From: Treponema sp.
Lineage (GTDB): Bacteria > Spirochaetota > Spirochaetia > Treponematales > Breznakiellaceae
Reading direction: 5' to 3'
Assembly (NCBI GenBank): GCA_031259515.1
Contig: JAIRLK010000052.1
Location: forward strand, 1-20,023
DNA: 20,023 nt
The translations under genes were made by a program, and so were the position numbers. Of the stretch, positions 5,857-12,337 are shown one piece after another. Within the stretch, counting starts at the first letter, position 1. Each line of letters opens with the position of its first letter. The notes under the pieces are model-generated. The model worked only from the letters and a program-made list of their open reading frames with translations, was not told the origin of the DNA and made no database searches.

Positions 5857-6612
5857 TCACTGAAAAAGAGTTTGTATACGCTCCCGGCATTCATCGTATT
5901 GGCGGAAACACGCTTTTGCCCGTTCCACATCGCCGTAAACTTTCCAATAGCCGCAGAGCTTATAGTTTTGGCCGTTATGTTCCACAAAGCCCAGCACATC
6001 GTCCGCCGGATAACCGAGGAAAATCCCTACTTCGTGGGGAAACTGGCTGCTGGTGAATTGTTCTTTTAAACGATCCAGAAATCCAAAGCAAACTCCCATG
6101 CGGCCAGGAGCCTGTTGCACTGGTGGATTTTTGCGGTGCTTTGTACCACAAAAATCCCGATTACCGGGCTCCTGCGAGCCTTTGGTTTGATGGCAGTTGT
6201 ACGGTAAAAAATCGCCTAACCGGCGATTTTTGGGGATTTTATGCGCGAAGCGCAACAACCTGCCCGCCGCCGGATCCCCGATCCGCGTGAAATCACGCAT
6301 TTCTTCATACGACTTACGCCAAGCCCCGCAGGCTCCTAGGGGGTATCCTTTGCCGGCCAGTACCGCCCGGATGTTTTCATTTGATATAATTGCTTCCAGG
6401 AGTGTTTTTTCCAGCTTTTCTTTTTCAAAAACAAGAACCAATAATCCGCCTTCGCTCTTCCGCAAAACCATCAACTCAAGGCAGGCCGGCAACAGACCGG
6501 ACAAACTGCCGTAGGCGTCTTCGGACCGCAGCATGAACATGGCCGCCGGTTTATATCCCATCAGGACAGGACCGCAATGATTAACAATAAGCCGCTTAAT
6601 TTCAGCCGGCAT
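5857..6612 (-). CDS. DUF3793 family protein with a large palindromic insert
   Basis: A 251-residue protein from the ATG at 6612, which has GGGAG six bases upstream. Family signatures are NHCGPVLMGYKPA near the N-terminus and FPHEVGIFLGYPADDV with GYWKVYGD at 191-228. DUF3793 proteins are usually near 190 residues, and their function is unknown. In other anaerobes I recall them beside flavodoxin and iron-uptake genes, which fits the flavodoxin here. The extra length lies at about residues 106-171 (6100-6297), between the helical N-terminal part and the conserved C-terminal block. This insert is rich in R, K, P and C, resembles no family residues, and coincides with a chain of palindromes in the DNA. 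The frame stays open, so the gene may still work, but damage to folding is possible. Confidence 0.85.
   Translation of the reverse strand: MPAEIKRLIVNHCGPVLMGYKPAAMFMLRSEDAYGSLSGLLPACLELMVLRKSEGGLLVLVFEKEKLEKTLLEAIISNENIRAVLAGKGYPLGACGAWRKSYEEMRDFTRIGDPAAGRLLRFAHKIPKNRRLGDFLPYNCHQTKGSQEPGNRDFCGTKHRKNPPVQQAPGRMGVCFGFLDRLKEQFTSSQFPHEVGIFLGYPADDVLGFVEHNGQNYKLCGYWKVYGDVERAKACFRQYDECRERIQTLFQ
6100..6299. repeat. in-frame composite palindromic insertion
   Basis: Five hairpins follow one another. First: CAGGAGCC (6105-6112) with GGCTCCTG (6167-6174), enclosing a nearly perfect stem at 6125-6137 and 6145-6157. Second: AAAAATCGCC (6207-6216) with GGCGATTTTT (6222-6231). Third: TGCGC-GAA-GCGCA (6242-6254). 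Fourth: CGGATC/GATCCG (6271-6285). Fifth: GCGTGA/TCACGC (6285-6298). Together they cover the extra residues of the DUF3793 protein almost exactly. GAGCCTGTTGCA (6108-6119) recurs at 17785-17796, and the CCGGATCCCCGATCCGC word (6270-6286) recurs with one change near 279-295. Confidence 0.75.
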
Positions 6613-6732
6613 TGGTTTCTCCCTATAACCCGCAACCCGCATTTTCGGTATAAAATTCCACAAAATACCGAAAATACCGTACCCTCGTCAACGACGGCAG
6701 GATACGGCATCTCCGGTAAAAAAGGAGAGCTT

Positions 6733-6757
6733 GGCCTGGCTATAGGCCGCTTTTTTT
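6733..6757 (+). terminator. hairpin and T run in the flavodoxin-DUF3793 gap
   Basis: GGCCT (6733-6737) and AGGCC (6744-6748) are followed by GC and T7 on the plus strand. On the minus strand the hairpin is followed nine bases later by a T6 run, so it may weakly end flavodoxin transcripts too. The remaining DNA from 6664 to 6804 has small palindromes and no gene. Confidence 0.5.
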
Positions 6758-6804
6758 AAATACCCGAACCTATGAACATAACGCTGTTGAATATACCCAA
6801 TGTT

Positions 6805-7233
6805 TCAGCCCGCAAGCCGTTTTCCCGCCTCATAGCAGGCGGTTAGTGTTTCCTCCTCCGGAACAAGCTGGGCAATTATGCCCTCTCCGTCAATTACGGC
6901 GTCCAATCCCTTCATGCGTTCCACCCAATCCCGCATCCACTGTCCATCGCCCCAATCATAAGAACCGAAAAGAACCACCGGTTTCCCCCCCACTTCAGTT
7001 TGGGAAAGGCCGCTGACAAAGGGCTCCATCTCGCTTTCTTCCAGAACCTCGGCGCCCATAGCGGGACACCCCAGGGCAAGGGCTGCCGCTTCTTTAACCA
7101 TATCTGCCGCCGCTTCAGAAACCGCCTTTATCACGACTTCCGCCCCGGCGTCCTCGGCGCCCTTCGCAAGCTGCTTCGCCATGGTCTCGGTATTCCCCGT
7201 ACCGCTCCAGTAAACGACAAGAACCTTTTTCAT
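6805..7233 (-). CDS. flavodoxin
   Basis: A 142-residue short-chain flavodoxin, an FMN-binding electron carrier of the cytoplasm. The phosphate loop WSGTGNTE is at 9-16, and the flavin-side loop FGSYDWGDGQWMRDW has the expected GSYDWG-W pattern. The length matches the family. The start at 7233 is chosen for AGAGG about eight bases upstream; an upstream in-frame ATG at 7275 lies within the promoter palindromes and is unlikely. In a saccharolytic or H2-metabolising anaerobe it can replace ferredoxin when iron is short, but its partner cannot be told from the sequence. It is expressed from a strong promoter with a symmetrical operator. Confidence 0.94.
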   Translation of the reverse strand: MKKVLVVYWSGTGNTETMAKQLAKGAEDAGAEVVIKAVSEAAADMVKEAAALALGCPAMGAEVLEESEMEPFVSGLSQTEVGGKPVVLFGSYDWGDGQWMRDWVERMKGLDAVIDGEGIIAQLVPEEETLTACYEAGKRLAG

Positions 7234-7265
7234 AACGTTTTCCTCTTTAACGACTGAATTAGTAG

Positions 7266-7297
7266 TAAGTTTCATATAACTTACAAATGAGTTATAT
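7266..7297. promoter_or_regulatory. overlapping inverted repeats, probable repressor operator
   Basis: ATATAACT (7274-7281) and AGTTATAT (7290-7297) are perfect arms around eight bases, covering the -10 and transcription start of flavodoxin. A second overlapping repeat, GTAAGTT with AACTTAC on the minus strand, extends the pattern to about 7266. Such placement fits repression. The binding protein is not in the window and the sequence is not a clear match to any operator I know. Confidence 0.55.
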
Positions 7298-7319
7298 CAT
7301 GCTAACAATGATTTGTCAA
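7291..7319 (-). promoter_or_regulatory. flavodoxin promoter
   Basis: On the minus strand TTGACA (7314-7319) and TATAAC (7291-7296) are exactly 17 bases apart. The leader is about 50 bases. The -10 hexamer is inside one arm of the operator at 7274-7297. Confidence 0.75.
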
Positions 7320-7376
7320 TGTTTTTCAGGCTTTTTTTCAAAAATAATTTTGCGGGGGTCTGGGGGACAAGGCCCT

Positions 7377-8156
7377 TTAGCGGGGACACTGCGGGCGCAG
7401 GGGCTGGACTTGCGGAGCAAGCCCGCGGCTTCCCCCTCCTCTTGTGAGGGCCTCTACAAAGGCCGCCATGTCCGCCTCCGTACCGGGGCCTTGGGGACAA
7501 AGCTCTTCGAGCGTGATGTCCAGGTTGAAGGGGCGGCGGGCAACGTGTTCGGGGTAATGAGCGTCCGACGACGTGGTAAGGGGGTAGCCCAGGGTGTCCA
7601 CTACGGGAGGAAGGCGGACACATTCAATGGCGGCCCAGGGACCCGGAACTACCACCCCAAGCTGGCTCGTCATGGAAAATGCCGGGCGGTCCACATGGGC
7701 GGGGATCAGGATACCGCCGTATTCAGCCGCCTTGCCCCCTAGGGCATCCACGCTCAGGTCCAGGGCGTTGGGCAGGAAGTATTCGACCTCGCCCTCAATG
7801 TTGTCCTCCTCGTCTACATAGACCTGATCGCCGGTTTTTTCCGGGTTATTGGGAAAGGGGGTAATGATAGTGTAGGCGTATTCGCCAAAGGACAGGGCGG
7901 CGTCCAGGAAGGAAAAAAGGCAGAGGACATGGATTTCTTCCTGGGTCGTGGCCTCCATGCCGTAGAGGGGAACAACGCCGTACCGGGGCGCAAGGCGGGA
8001 AAAGGCCGGGCAGTTGAGGGACGAGTTGTGATCCGTCAAGGCCATGACCCTGATCCCTTTGGCGGCGGCAATCTCCAGCAGGACCCGGGGCGAAAGTTCC
8101 AGAGAGCCGCAGGGGGAAAGGCAGGAATGATTGTGCAGATCCGCAAGCAGGGCCAT
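7377..8156 (-). CDS. PHP domain metal-dependent phosphoesterase-like protein
   Basis: A 259-residue PHP (polymerase and histidinol phosphatase) protein. The metal-binding motifs are visible in order: DLHNHSCLSP (6-15), LTDHNS, GMEATTQEEIHVL, PAHVDRPAF and SSDAHY. Lone PHP proteins of this type often accompany DRTGG and CBS/kinase proteins at [FeFe] hydrogenase loci; the substrate is unknown. The start lies six bases after the DRTGG stop codon, so the two are translationally coupled. The last 20 or so residues (GGGSRGLAPQ onward) are encoded by GC-rich palindromic DNA (CTTGC-GGA-GCAAG at 7409-7421) and by a 17-bp sequence repeated at 14916. The natural C-terminus was probably near ALTRG and the tail acquired. 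Confidence 0.87.
   Translation of the reverse strand: MALLADLHNHSCLSPCGSLELSPRVLLEIAAAKGIRVMALTDHNSSLNCPAFSRLAPRYGVVPLYGMEATTQEEIHVLCLFSFLDAALSFGEYAYTIITPFPNNPEKTGDQVYVDEEDNIEGEVEYFLPNALDLSVDALGGKAAEYGGILIPAHVDRPAFSMTSQLGVVVPGPWAAIECVRLPPVVDTLGYPLTTSSDAHYPEHVARRPFNLDITLEELCPQGPGTEADMAAFVEALTRGGGSRGLAPQVQPLRPQCPR
7424..7440. repeat. 17-bp direct repeat, copy 1
   Basis: CGCGGCTTCCCCCTCCT occurs here and at 14916-14932 in the same orientation. This copy lies in the 3' end of the PHP gene beside a triloop hairpin; the other lies between two genes. It may be a fragment of a dispersed repeat. Confidence 0.55.
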
Positions 8157-8162
8157 GAATGC

Positions 8163-8516
8163 CTACCGGCCGGTTTTCATGACTTCGTAAAGTTTGCCCG
8201 ATATGGTGAACTGGTTTTCCCGGGTACGGATTATGGCGATCCCTTCGTCCCGGGCCGCAGAGAGCATATCCTCCGGGATGGGCCGGGAATTGCAAACCAC
8301 GATGAGGGAGATGTTCACCAGGACGGCTACCGCTACCGTGTTCTTGTGAGCTTGAATGGTGATAAGAGCGCCTCCTTCCTTCGCGTTAGCCATCACGTCC
8401 GAAAGCAGATCCGAGGTATAGGCACCGGTAAGTTCGGCATCGTTGAGGGTCCCGCCGTCCAATTCATCCTGAATAACTTCGGCATCCAAAAGGGCAATGA
8501 CTTCACTGATGGTCAT
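8163..8516 (-). CDS. stand-alone DRTGG domain protein
   Basis: A 117-residue protein that is nearly all DRTGG domain: a helical N-terminus, LTGAYTSDLLSDVMANAKEG (about 29-48), then TIQAHKNTVAVAVL and VVCNSRPIPEDML strands and helices. DRTGG domains occur fused to CBS and phosphotransacetylase modules and are thought to bind a nucleotide or similar ligand. Free-standing copies are typical of [FeFe] hydrogenase gene clusters in Clostridia, Thermotogae and spirochaetes. The ATG overlaps the TGA of the CBS-HATPase gene by four bases (ATGA). Ligand and exact job are unknown. Confidence 0.88.
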   Translation of the reverse strand: MTISEVIALLDAEVIQDELDGGTLNDAELTGAYTSDLLSDVMANAKEGGALITIQAHKNTVAVAVLVNISLIVVCNSRPIPEDMLSAARDEGIAIIRTRENQFTISGKLYEVMKTGR

Positions 8517-9466
8517 ATCGGAGCATTCTCCTTGGGGGAACTGATGAATACTACCGAACGCACCGTCGTACCGGCGCCCGCTGTGGACTTAATCTGGAAT
8601 TCATCGGAAACCCGCTTTGCATTCGCCAATCCCATCCCCGCGCCGAAGCCCAGAGACCGAATCCATTCATTTGCCGTAGACCAGCCTTCCTGGAGGGCCA
8701 GGTTCACGTCGGCAATCCCCGGCCCGCCATCGGTAGCCAGGATCACCACCCGGTCCGGCTGTATGGAACAACTGATGGTCCCTCCGTTGGAATGAACCAC
8801 CTGATTAATCTCAAGTTCATAACTGGCAATGGCAATACGGCGTATAATCTTGGAATCCATGCAGCGCGCCTTCAAAGCCTTCTTGATTTCCGTAGAAGCC
8901 CGGCCTGCCAGTTCAAAATCATACCGCACGGTGGAAAATTCCATTTCCGAAAAACTGCCCGCCAGACCCGCCGCGTTCTGATGTAACTTCTCCAGACGAA
9001 GCATCTCTCTGTTCATTTCGACTAGCAAGGTCCTCACCACATCCTTTGACGTGAGGATCCCTACCAGTTCCCGCTGTTTGTTCAGCACCGGAAACCGTCC
9101 GTACCGGTACTTGTTCAGGTAAGAGATGGCGAATGACAGCGGCATATCGTCTTCCAGGACTATCACATTCCGGGTCATCCGTTCCGATACCGGACGGTCT
9201 ATGTACCCTTTGTCCAGCGCGGTTACCAGATCATCTATGGAAACGATCCCCACAAGGCGCCGGTCCTCGACAATGGGGATGCCGGTGATATAGTTTTCCC
9301 TCATCACCGCCTGTATATGCCGCATGGTATCCCCAGGTTTCCCGGAAATCACCGCCTGACACATCACATCCTTTATTTTCAACTGATAAATGAGTTCCAG
9401 CACTACCGATGGTGAATCCACGGTACTGATAGGGATGTCCTCCGGCCTGACAGTCTGGTTACTCAT
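8513..9466 (-). CDS. CBS-pair regulator with RsbW/RsbT-like kinase domain
   Basis: A 317-residue cytoplasmic regulator. Two CBS domains (about 30-85 and 96-148) can bind an adenine nucleotide and report energy state. A GHKL/HATPase domain of the anti-sigma serine kinase type follows (about 177-307): the N-box is ELEINQVVHS (217-226), G1 is DGGPGIAD (246-253) and G2 is GFGAGMGL (273-280). No anti-sigma partner or phosphorylatable STAS protein is in the window. The start at 9466 overlaps the HAD stop by eight bases (ATGAGTAA); an in-frame ATG at 9514 lies deeper in the HAD gene and is unlikely. With the DRTGG and PHP genes it forms the regulatory trio known beside [FeFe] hydrogenases. Confidence 0.9.
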   Translation of the reverse strand: MSNQTVRPEDIPISTVDSPSVVLELIYQLKIKDVMCQAVISGKPGDTMRHIQAVMRENYITGIPIVEDRRLVGIVSIDDLVTALDKGYIDRPVSERMTRNVIVLEDDMPLSFAISYLNKYRYGRFPVLNKQRELVGILTSKDVVRTLLVEMNREMLRLEKLHQNAAGLAGSFSEMEFSTVRYDFELAGRASTEIKKALKARCMDSKIIRRIAIASYELEINQVVHSNGGTISCSIQPDRVVILATDGGPGIADVNLALQEGWSTANEWIRSLGFGAGMGLANAKRVSDEFQIKSTAGAGTTVRSVVFISSPKENAPI

Positions 9467-10304
9467 AGGCGATTCTCTGAGGCAGCGGTTCCTTGCCCAG
9501 GATATACCGCTCAATAAGGTCCGCTATCCCGTCATCGTTATTCGACTTATCGGTCACCATGGCGGCTATGTTCTTAATACGATCATCCCCGTTGGCCATC
9601 GCCACGCCTATACCCGCCCACCGGATCATTGCCTCGTCGTTCATGGAATCCCCTACGGCCAGCACCGCTTCCCGTGGGATACCCGTCTTTTGAGCAACCC
9701 AGGCCAAAGCCGTCCCTTTGTCCGTAGCCGGCGGCAGAATCTCCAGAAAATAGGGCTTGCTGGTAAAGAAGGTCGCATCCCCACCCAGGTAGGTCCTGAG
9801 CAGGGTTTCCAGGGGTTTTAGAATTATAGGATCTCCGGGGATGAGAAGCTTGTCTACCCCGGCGGCAACCATAGCCCTGAAATTCTCCACCACTACCTGC
9901 CTGAGACCCGTCAGCTTCTGATCGTAATCGGCGAATTCGTTGAACCGGGAGATATACATCACATCGTTCTCGTAAATCTGAACCGGAAACCCCTCGGAGG
10001 CCGCCAGATCATAGGCAATCAGGGCTGTTTCCGTGGGTATCTTGACTTCGTATGCGAGGGCGCCGGTATGGCTTTCCTGGATCATCGTACCGTTGTTACA
10101 GATCAGGTAGCCGGGCCGCTTATGCATACCCAAAAGCCGGGCAAACTGCTCCAAAGCTGCGGGAATCCGGCCCGAAGCGAGGACCACGACGATGCCGGCG
10201 CTTTCAGCCCGCTTTATGGCATTCCTGGTACGGAATGAAATGGTCAAATCCGACCGTAAAAGGGTATCATCAAGATCCAGGGCAATCATACGTATAGGCA
10301 TCAT
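9459..10304 (-). CDS. Cof-type HAD phosphatase
   Basis: A 281-residue HAD hydrolase of subfamily IIB. The nucleophile motif is DLDDT (10-14), motif II is LASGR, and the distal motif is GDSMNDEAMIRWAG with the downstream VAMANGDD typical of Cof/YidA proteins. These cytosolic enzymes dephosphorylate sugar phosphates, nucleotides or cofactors, and specificity cannot be read from sequence. It is the first gene of the four-gene minus-strand operon and overlaps the CBS-HATPase gene. ATG codons at 10304 and 10301 are equally possible; a third at residue 6 would still leave the motif intact. The ribosome site is weak. Confidence 0.92.
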   Translation of the reverse strand: MMPIRMIALDLDDTLLRSDLTISFRTRNAIKRAESAGIVVVLASGRIPAALEQFARLLGMHKRPGYLICNNGTMIQESHTGALAYEVKIPTETALIAYDLAASEGFPVQIYENDVMYISRFNEFADYDQKLTGLRQVVVENFRAMVAAGVDKLLIPGDPIILKPLETLLRTYLGGDATFFTSKPYFLEILPPATDKGTALAWVAQKTGIPREAVLAVGDSMNDEAMIRWAGIGVAMANGDDRIKNIAAMVTDKSNNDDGIADLIERYILGKEPLPQRIAYE

Positions 10305-10363
10305 ATATCAAGAATAACCCTTGGAGGCGTTATAGTTCAATAGTAATAATTAAGGATATTCTG

Positions 10364-10369
10364 TATAAT
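10364..10369 (+). promoter_or_regulatory. TATAAT -10 element of parA
   Basis: A perfect TATAAT ends seven bases before the parA ATG (10377), so transcription would start at or next to the start codon. No clear -35 hexamer is seen 17 bases upstream. GGGAG at 10371-10375 is too close to the ATG but is correctly spaced for a GTG at 10383. Confidence 0.5.
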
Positions 10370-10376
10370 AGGGAGT

Positions 10377-11198
10377 ATGGGCGTGGTATATGTTTTCGTG
10401 AATCAAAAAGGAGGGGTTGGAAAAACCACTTCCGCGATAAATCTTGGCGCGTATTTAGCCGGGGCGGGTAAATCGGTACTCCTGGTGGATTTTGATTCCC
10501 AAGCCAACCTCTCAAGCGGCATAGGGGTAAAGTCCGCGAAGCCTGGGGTATACGAGCTTCTTTCGGGAGCCGCGCCGCTGGATCAGGTGATGAGAAAAAC
10601 CGCCATTCCCGCCCTGCATGTCATTCCCGCCAACATCGATCTTTCCGGCGCGGCGGTAGAACTCATCGATCAAAAGGAACGGGAATACTTTCTGAAAAAA
10701 GCCCTGATGCCCCTGCGGAACCGGTACGACTACATCTTCATCGACTGCCCCCCCTCCTTGGGCATACTCACCCTGAACGGCCTCATCGCCGCCGACGCGG
10801 CCCTGATACCCATGCAGTGCGAATACTTCGCCATGGAGGGGCTGTCCCTCCTCTTCAAGACCATCAGGCGTATCCAGAAGCACCTGAATCCTTCCCTGGT
10901 CATCGGGGGCATCTTCTTCACTATGTACGATCAGCGTACCCGGCTGGCCCAGGAAGTAGTGAAGCAGGTAAGCGCCTACTTCCGGGACGCGGTCTTTTCC
11001 ACGATTATTCCCCGGAACGTGCGGCTTTCCGAAGCCCCGTCTCACGGCATAGCCATTTCCCAGTACGATCCCCTGTGTTCAGGCGCCAAAGCCTATCAGA
11101 GCCTTGCTGTGGAACTCCTCAAGCGGGGTAAACCGGTTTCGGGTGGAAGCCCCGCCCATCCGGCCAACTCCGGCGGGGAGGTTAACCATGGCGCCTAA
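10377..11198 (+). CDS. parA: chromosome partitioning ATPase ParA/Soj
   Basis: A 273-residue Walker-type ATPase that binds DNA when loaded with ATP and, with ParB, separates replicated origins. The deviant Walker A KGGVGKTT is at 11-18, followed by VDFDSQAN and FIDCPPSLG, as in all chromosomal Soj proteins. The C-terminal ~20 residues (GKPVSGGSPAHP...) are an uncommon extension. Either ATG 10377, read from a leaderless mRNA, or GTG 10383 with GGGAG upstream could be the start; the difference is two residues. It overlaps parB by 11 bases. A parAB pair usually lies near the replication origin, but no dnaA, gidA or other origin marker is in view. Confidence 0.95.
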   Translation: MGVVYVFVNQKGGVGKTTSAINLGAYLAGAGKSVLLVDFDSQANLSSGIGVKSAKPGVYELLSGAAPLDQVMRKTAIPALHVIPANIDLSGAAVELIDQKEREYFLKKALMPLRNRYDYIFIDCPPSLGILTLNGLIAADAALIPMQCEYFAMEGLSLLFKTIRRIQKHLNPSLVIGGIFFTMYDQRTRLAQEVVKQVSAYFRDAVFSTIIPRNVRLSEAPSHGIAISQYDPLCSGAKAYQSLAVELLKRGKPVSGGSPAHPANSGGEVNHGA

Positions 11199-12225
11199 AC
11201 TCAGACTCGGCAAGGGCCTTGACGCCCTATTGCCCATGGACGAAGCGCCGCCTTCTTTGGATTTCCCCGTTTCCGATGCGGAGGGCATCAATGGGGATGG
11301 GGAAGTCGTCACTATGGACGGCGGCGCGAACGCCGGAGGAACCGGGGCGGACATGCCCGTAGCCGGTACGGGTCCGGTGTTTATTCCCCTGGACAAGCTC
11401 AGCGCCAATCCCAGCCAGCCCCGGAAAAACTTTGACGCGGAAGCCTTGCGGGACCTGGCGGACTCCATCCGGGAACACGGGGTCATCCAGCCTTTGCTGG
11501 TCGAAGAAGCCGGGGACGGCGCCTACATCATCATAGCCGGGGAACGCCGGAGCCGGGCCGCCCGCATGGCCGGCCTTACGGAGGTCCCGGCGCTCATCCG
11601 CTCCTACACCGATGAACAGCGCATGGAAATCTCCCTCATCGAGAACATCCAGCGGGCGGATCTCAATCCGGTGGAAGAAGCCACGGCCTACCGTCAGCTT
11701 ATGGACCTGACCGGCCTTTCCCAAGACGAAGTGGCCGTCCGGGTCGGCAAGAACCGGGCCACCGTCGCCAACACGTTGCGCCTCTTAAAGCTCCCCCAGG
11801 CCATGTTGCAAGCCCTGCGGGACGGCGGCCTCTCCCCCGGACATGGCCGGGCGCTGCTCTCTATTACCGATCCCCTGGCCCGGGAAACCCTCTTCCGGGA
11901 GATTATGAGCCGGGGCATCTCGGTCCGGGAAGCGGAAAAGCGGGCGGGACAGATCAACTCCCCGGAAACCCGCGTTCAGTCCGGGGGTTCCCCAAAAGCA
12001 GGAGACAAGGCCGCCCTTGGCAAGCCCCGGCGCGACGCGGAACTGGCCGCCATAGAACAGCAATTCATTGATGTCCTGGGAACCAAAGTTACCATTGACG
12101 GGGGCCTGAAAAAAGGCAAAATTCACATTGACTATTATTCCATGGAGGATCTGGACCGGCTGCTGGAAATCCTGAAAAAGCCGGAGGGCGCGGGTTCCGG
12201 ATCCGCCGCGCCGATGGACGTATAA
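11188..12225 (+). CDS. parB: chromosome partitioning protein ParB
   Basis: A 345-residue ParB, the CTP-dependent clamp that loads at parS and spreads on DNA. Visible are the N-terminal ParA-contacting KLRLGKGLDALLP, a low-complexity linker (20-62), the ParB/Srx fold with the CTP box GERRSRAAR (118-126), ENIQRADLNPVEEA (152-165), the HTH (about 177-198, LSQDEVAVRVGKNRATV) and a C-terminal dimer domain ending near 335. The start at 11188 has GGGGAGG about six bases upstream and gives the usual N-terminus; an in-frame ATG at 11104 would lie within parA and is rejected. No parS-like 16-mer was found in the window. Confidence 0.96.
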   Translation: MAPKLRLGKGLDALLPMDEAPPSLDFPVSDAEGINGDGEVVTMDGGANAGGTGADMPVAGTGPVFIPLDKLSANPSQPRKNFDAEALRDLADSIREHGVIQPLLVEEAGDGAYIIIAGERRSRAARMAGLTEVPALIRSYTDEQRMEISLIENIQRADLNPVEEATAYRQLMDLTGLSQDEVAVRVGKNRATVANTLRLLKLPQAMLQALRDGGLSPGHGRALLSITDPLARETLFREIMSRGISVREAEKRAGQINSPETRVQSGGSPKAGDKAALGKPRRDAELAAIEQQFIDVLGTKVTIDGGLKKGKIHIDYYSMEDLDRLLEILKKPEGAGSGSAAPMDV

Positions 12226-12272
12226 CGGGACCTCAAGCATCTGACGGCCAGGGTCGAATTTTCAGGCACCGA

Positions 12273-12309
12273 TATGGTACGCAAGGGTTATGAACCCTCG
12301 CGCGCCATA
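12273..12309. repeat. 37-base symmetrical hairpin between convergent parB and glgP
   Basis: Paired blocks TATGG/CCATA, CGC/GCG and AGGGTT/AACCCT alternate with small symmetrical mismatches around an ATG loop, centred at 12291. It lies between convergent genes and could stop transcription in both directions, but it has no T run. The rest of the 112-base gap shows nothing else. Confidence 0.6.
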
Positions 12310-12337
12310 CCAACTCCTAAGCGTTTGCAGTCCGCCC

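Noticed and set aside
6214..6220. GCCTAAC within the DUF3793 insert considered as an integron core site
   Set aside because: It is the loop side of a simple 10-bp hairpin and has no partner GTTRRRY box with attC spacing.
6577..6759. 60-codon plus-strand frame ending at the T run after 6750
   Set aside because: It overlaps the start of the DUF3793 gene, has no ribosome site, and its codons cover palindromes and a terminator.
10801..10830. CCATGGAG in parA (and a similar word in parB) as further copies of the cassette hairpin
   Set aside because: No complementary arms flank it; it encodes conserved ParA residues.
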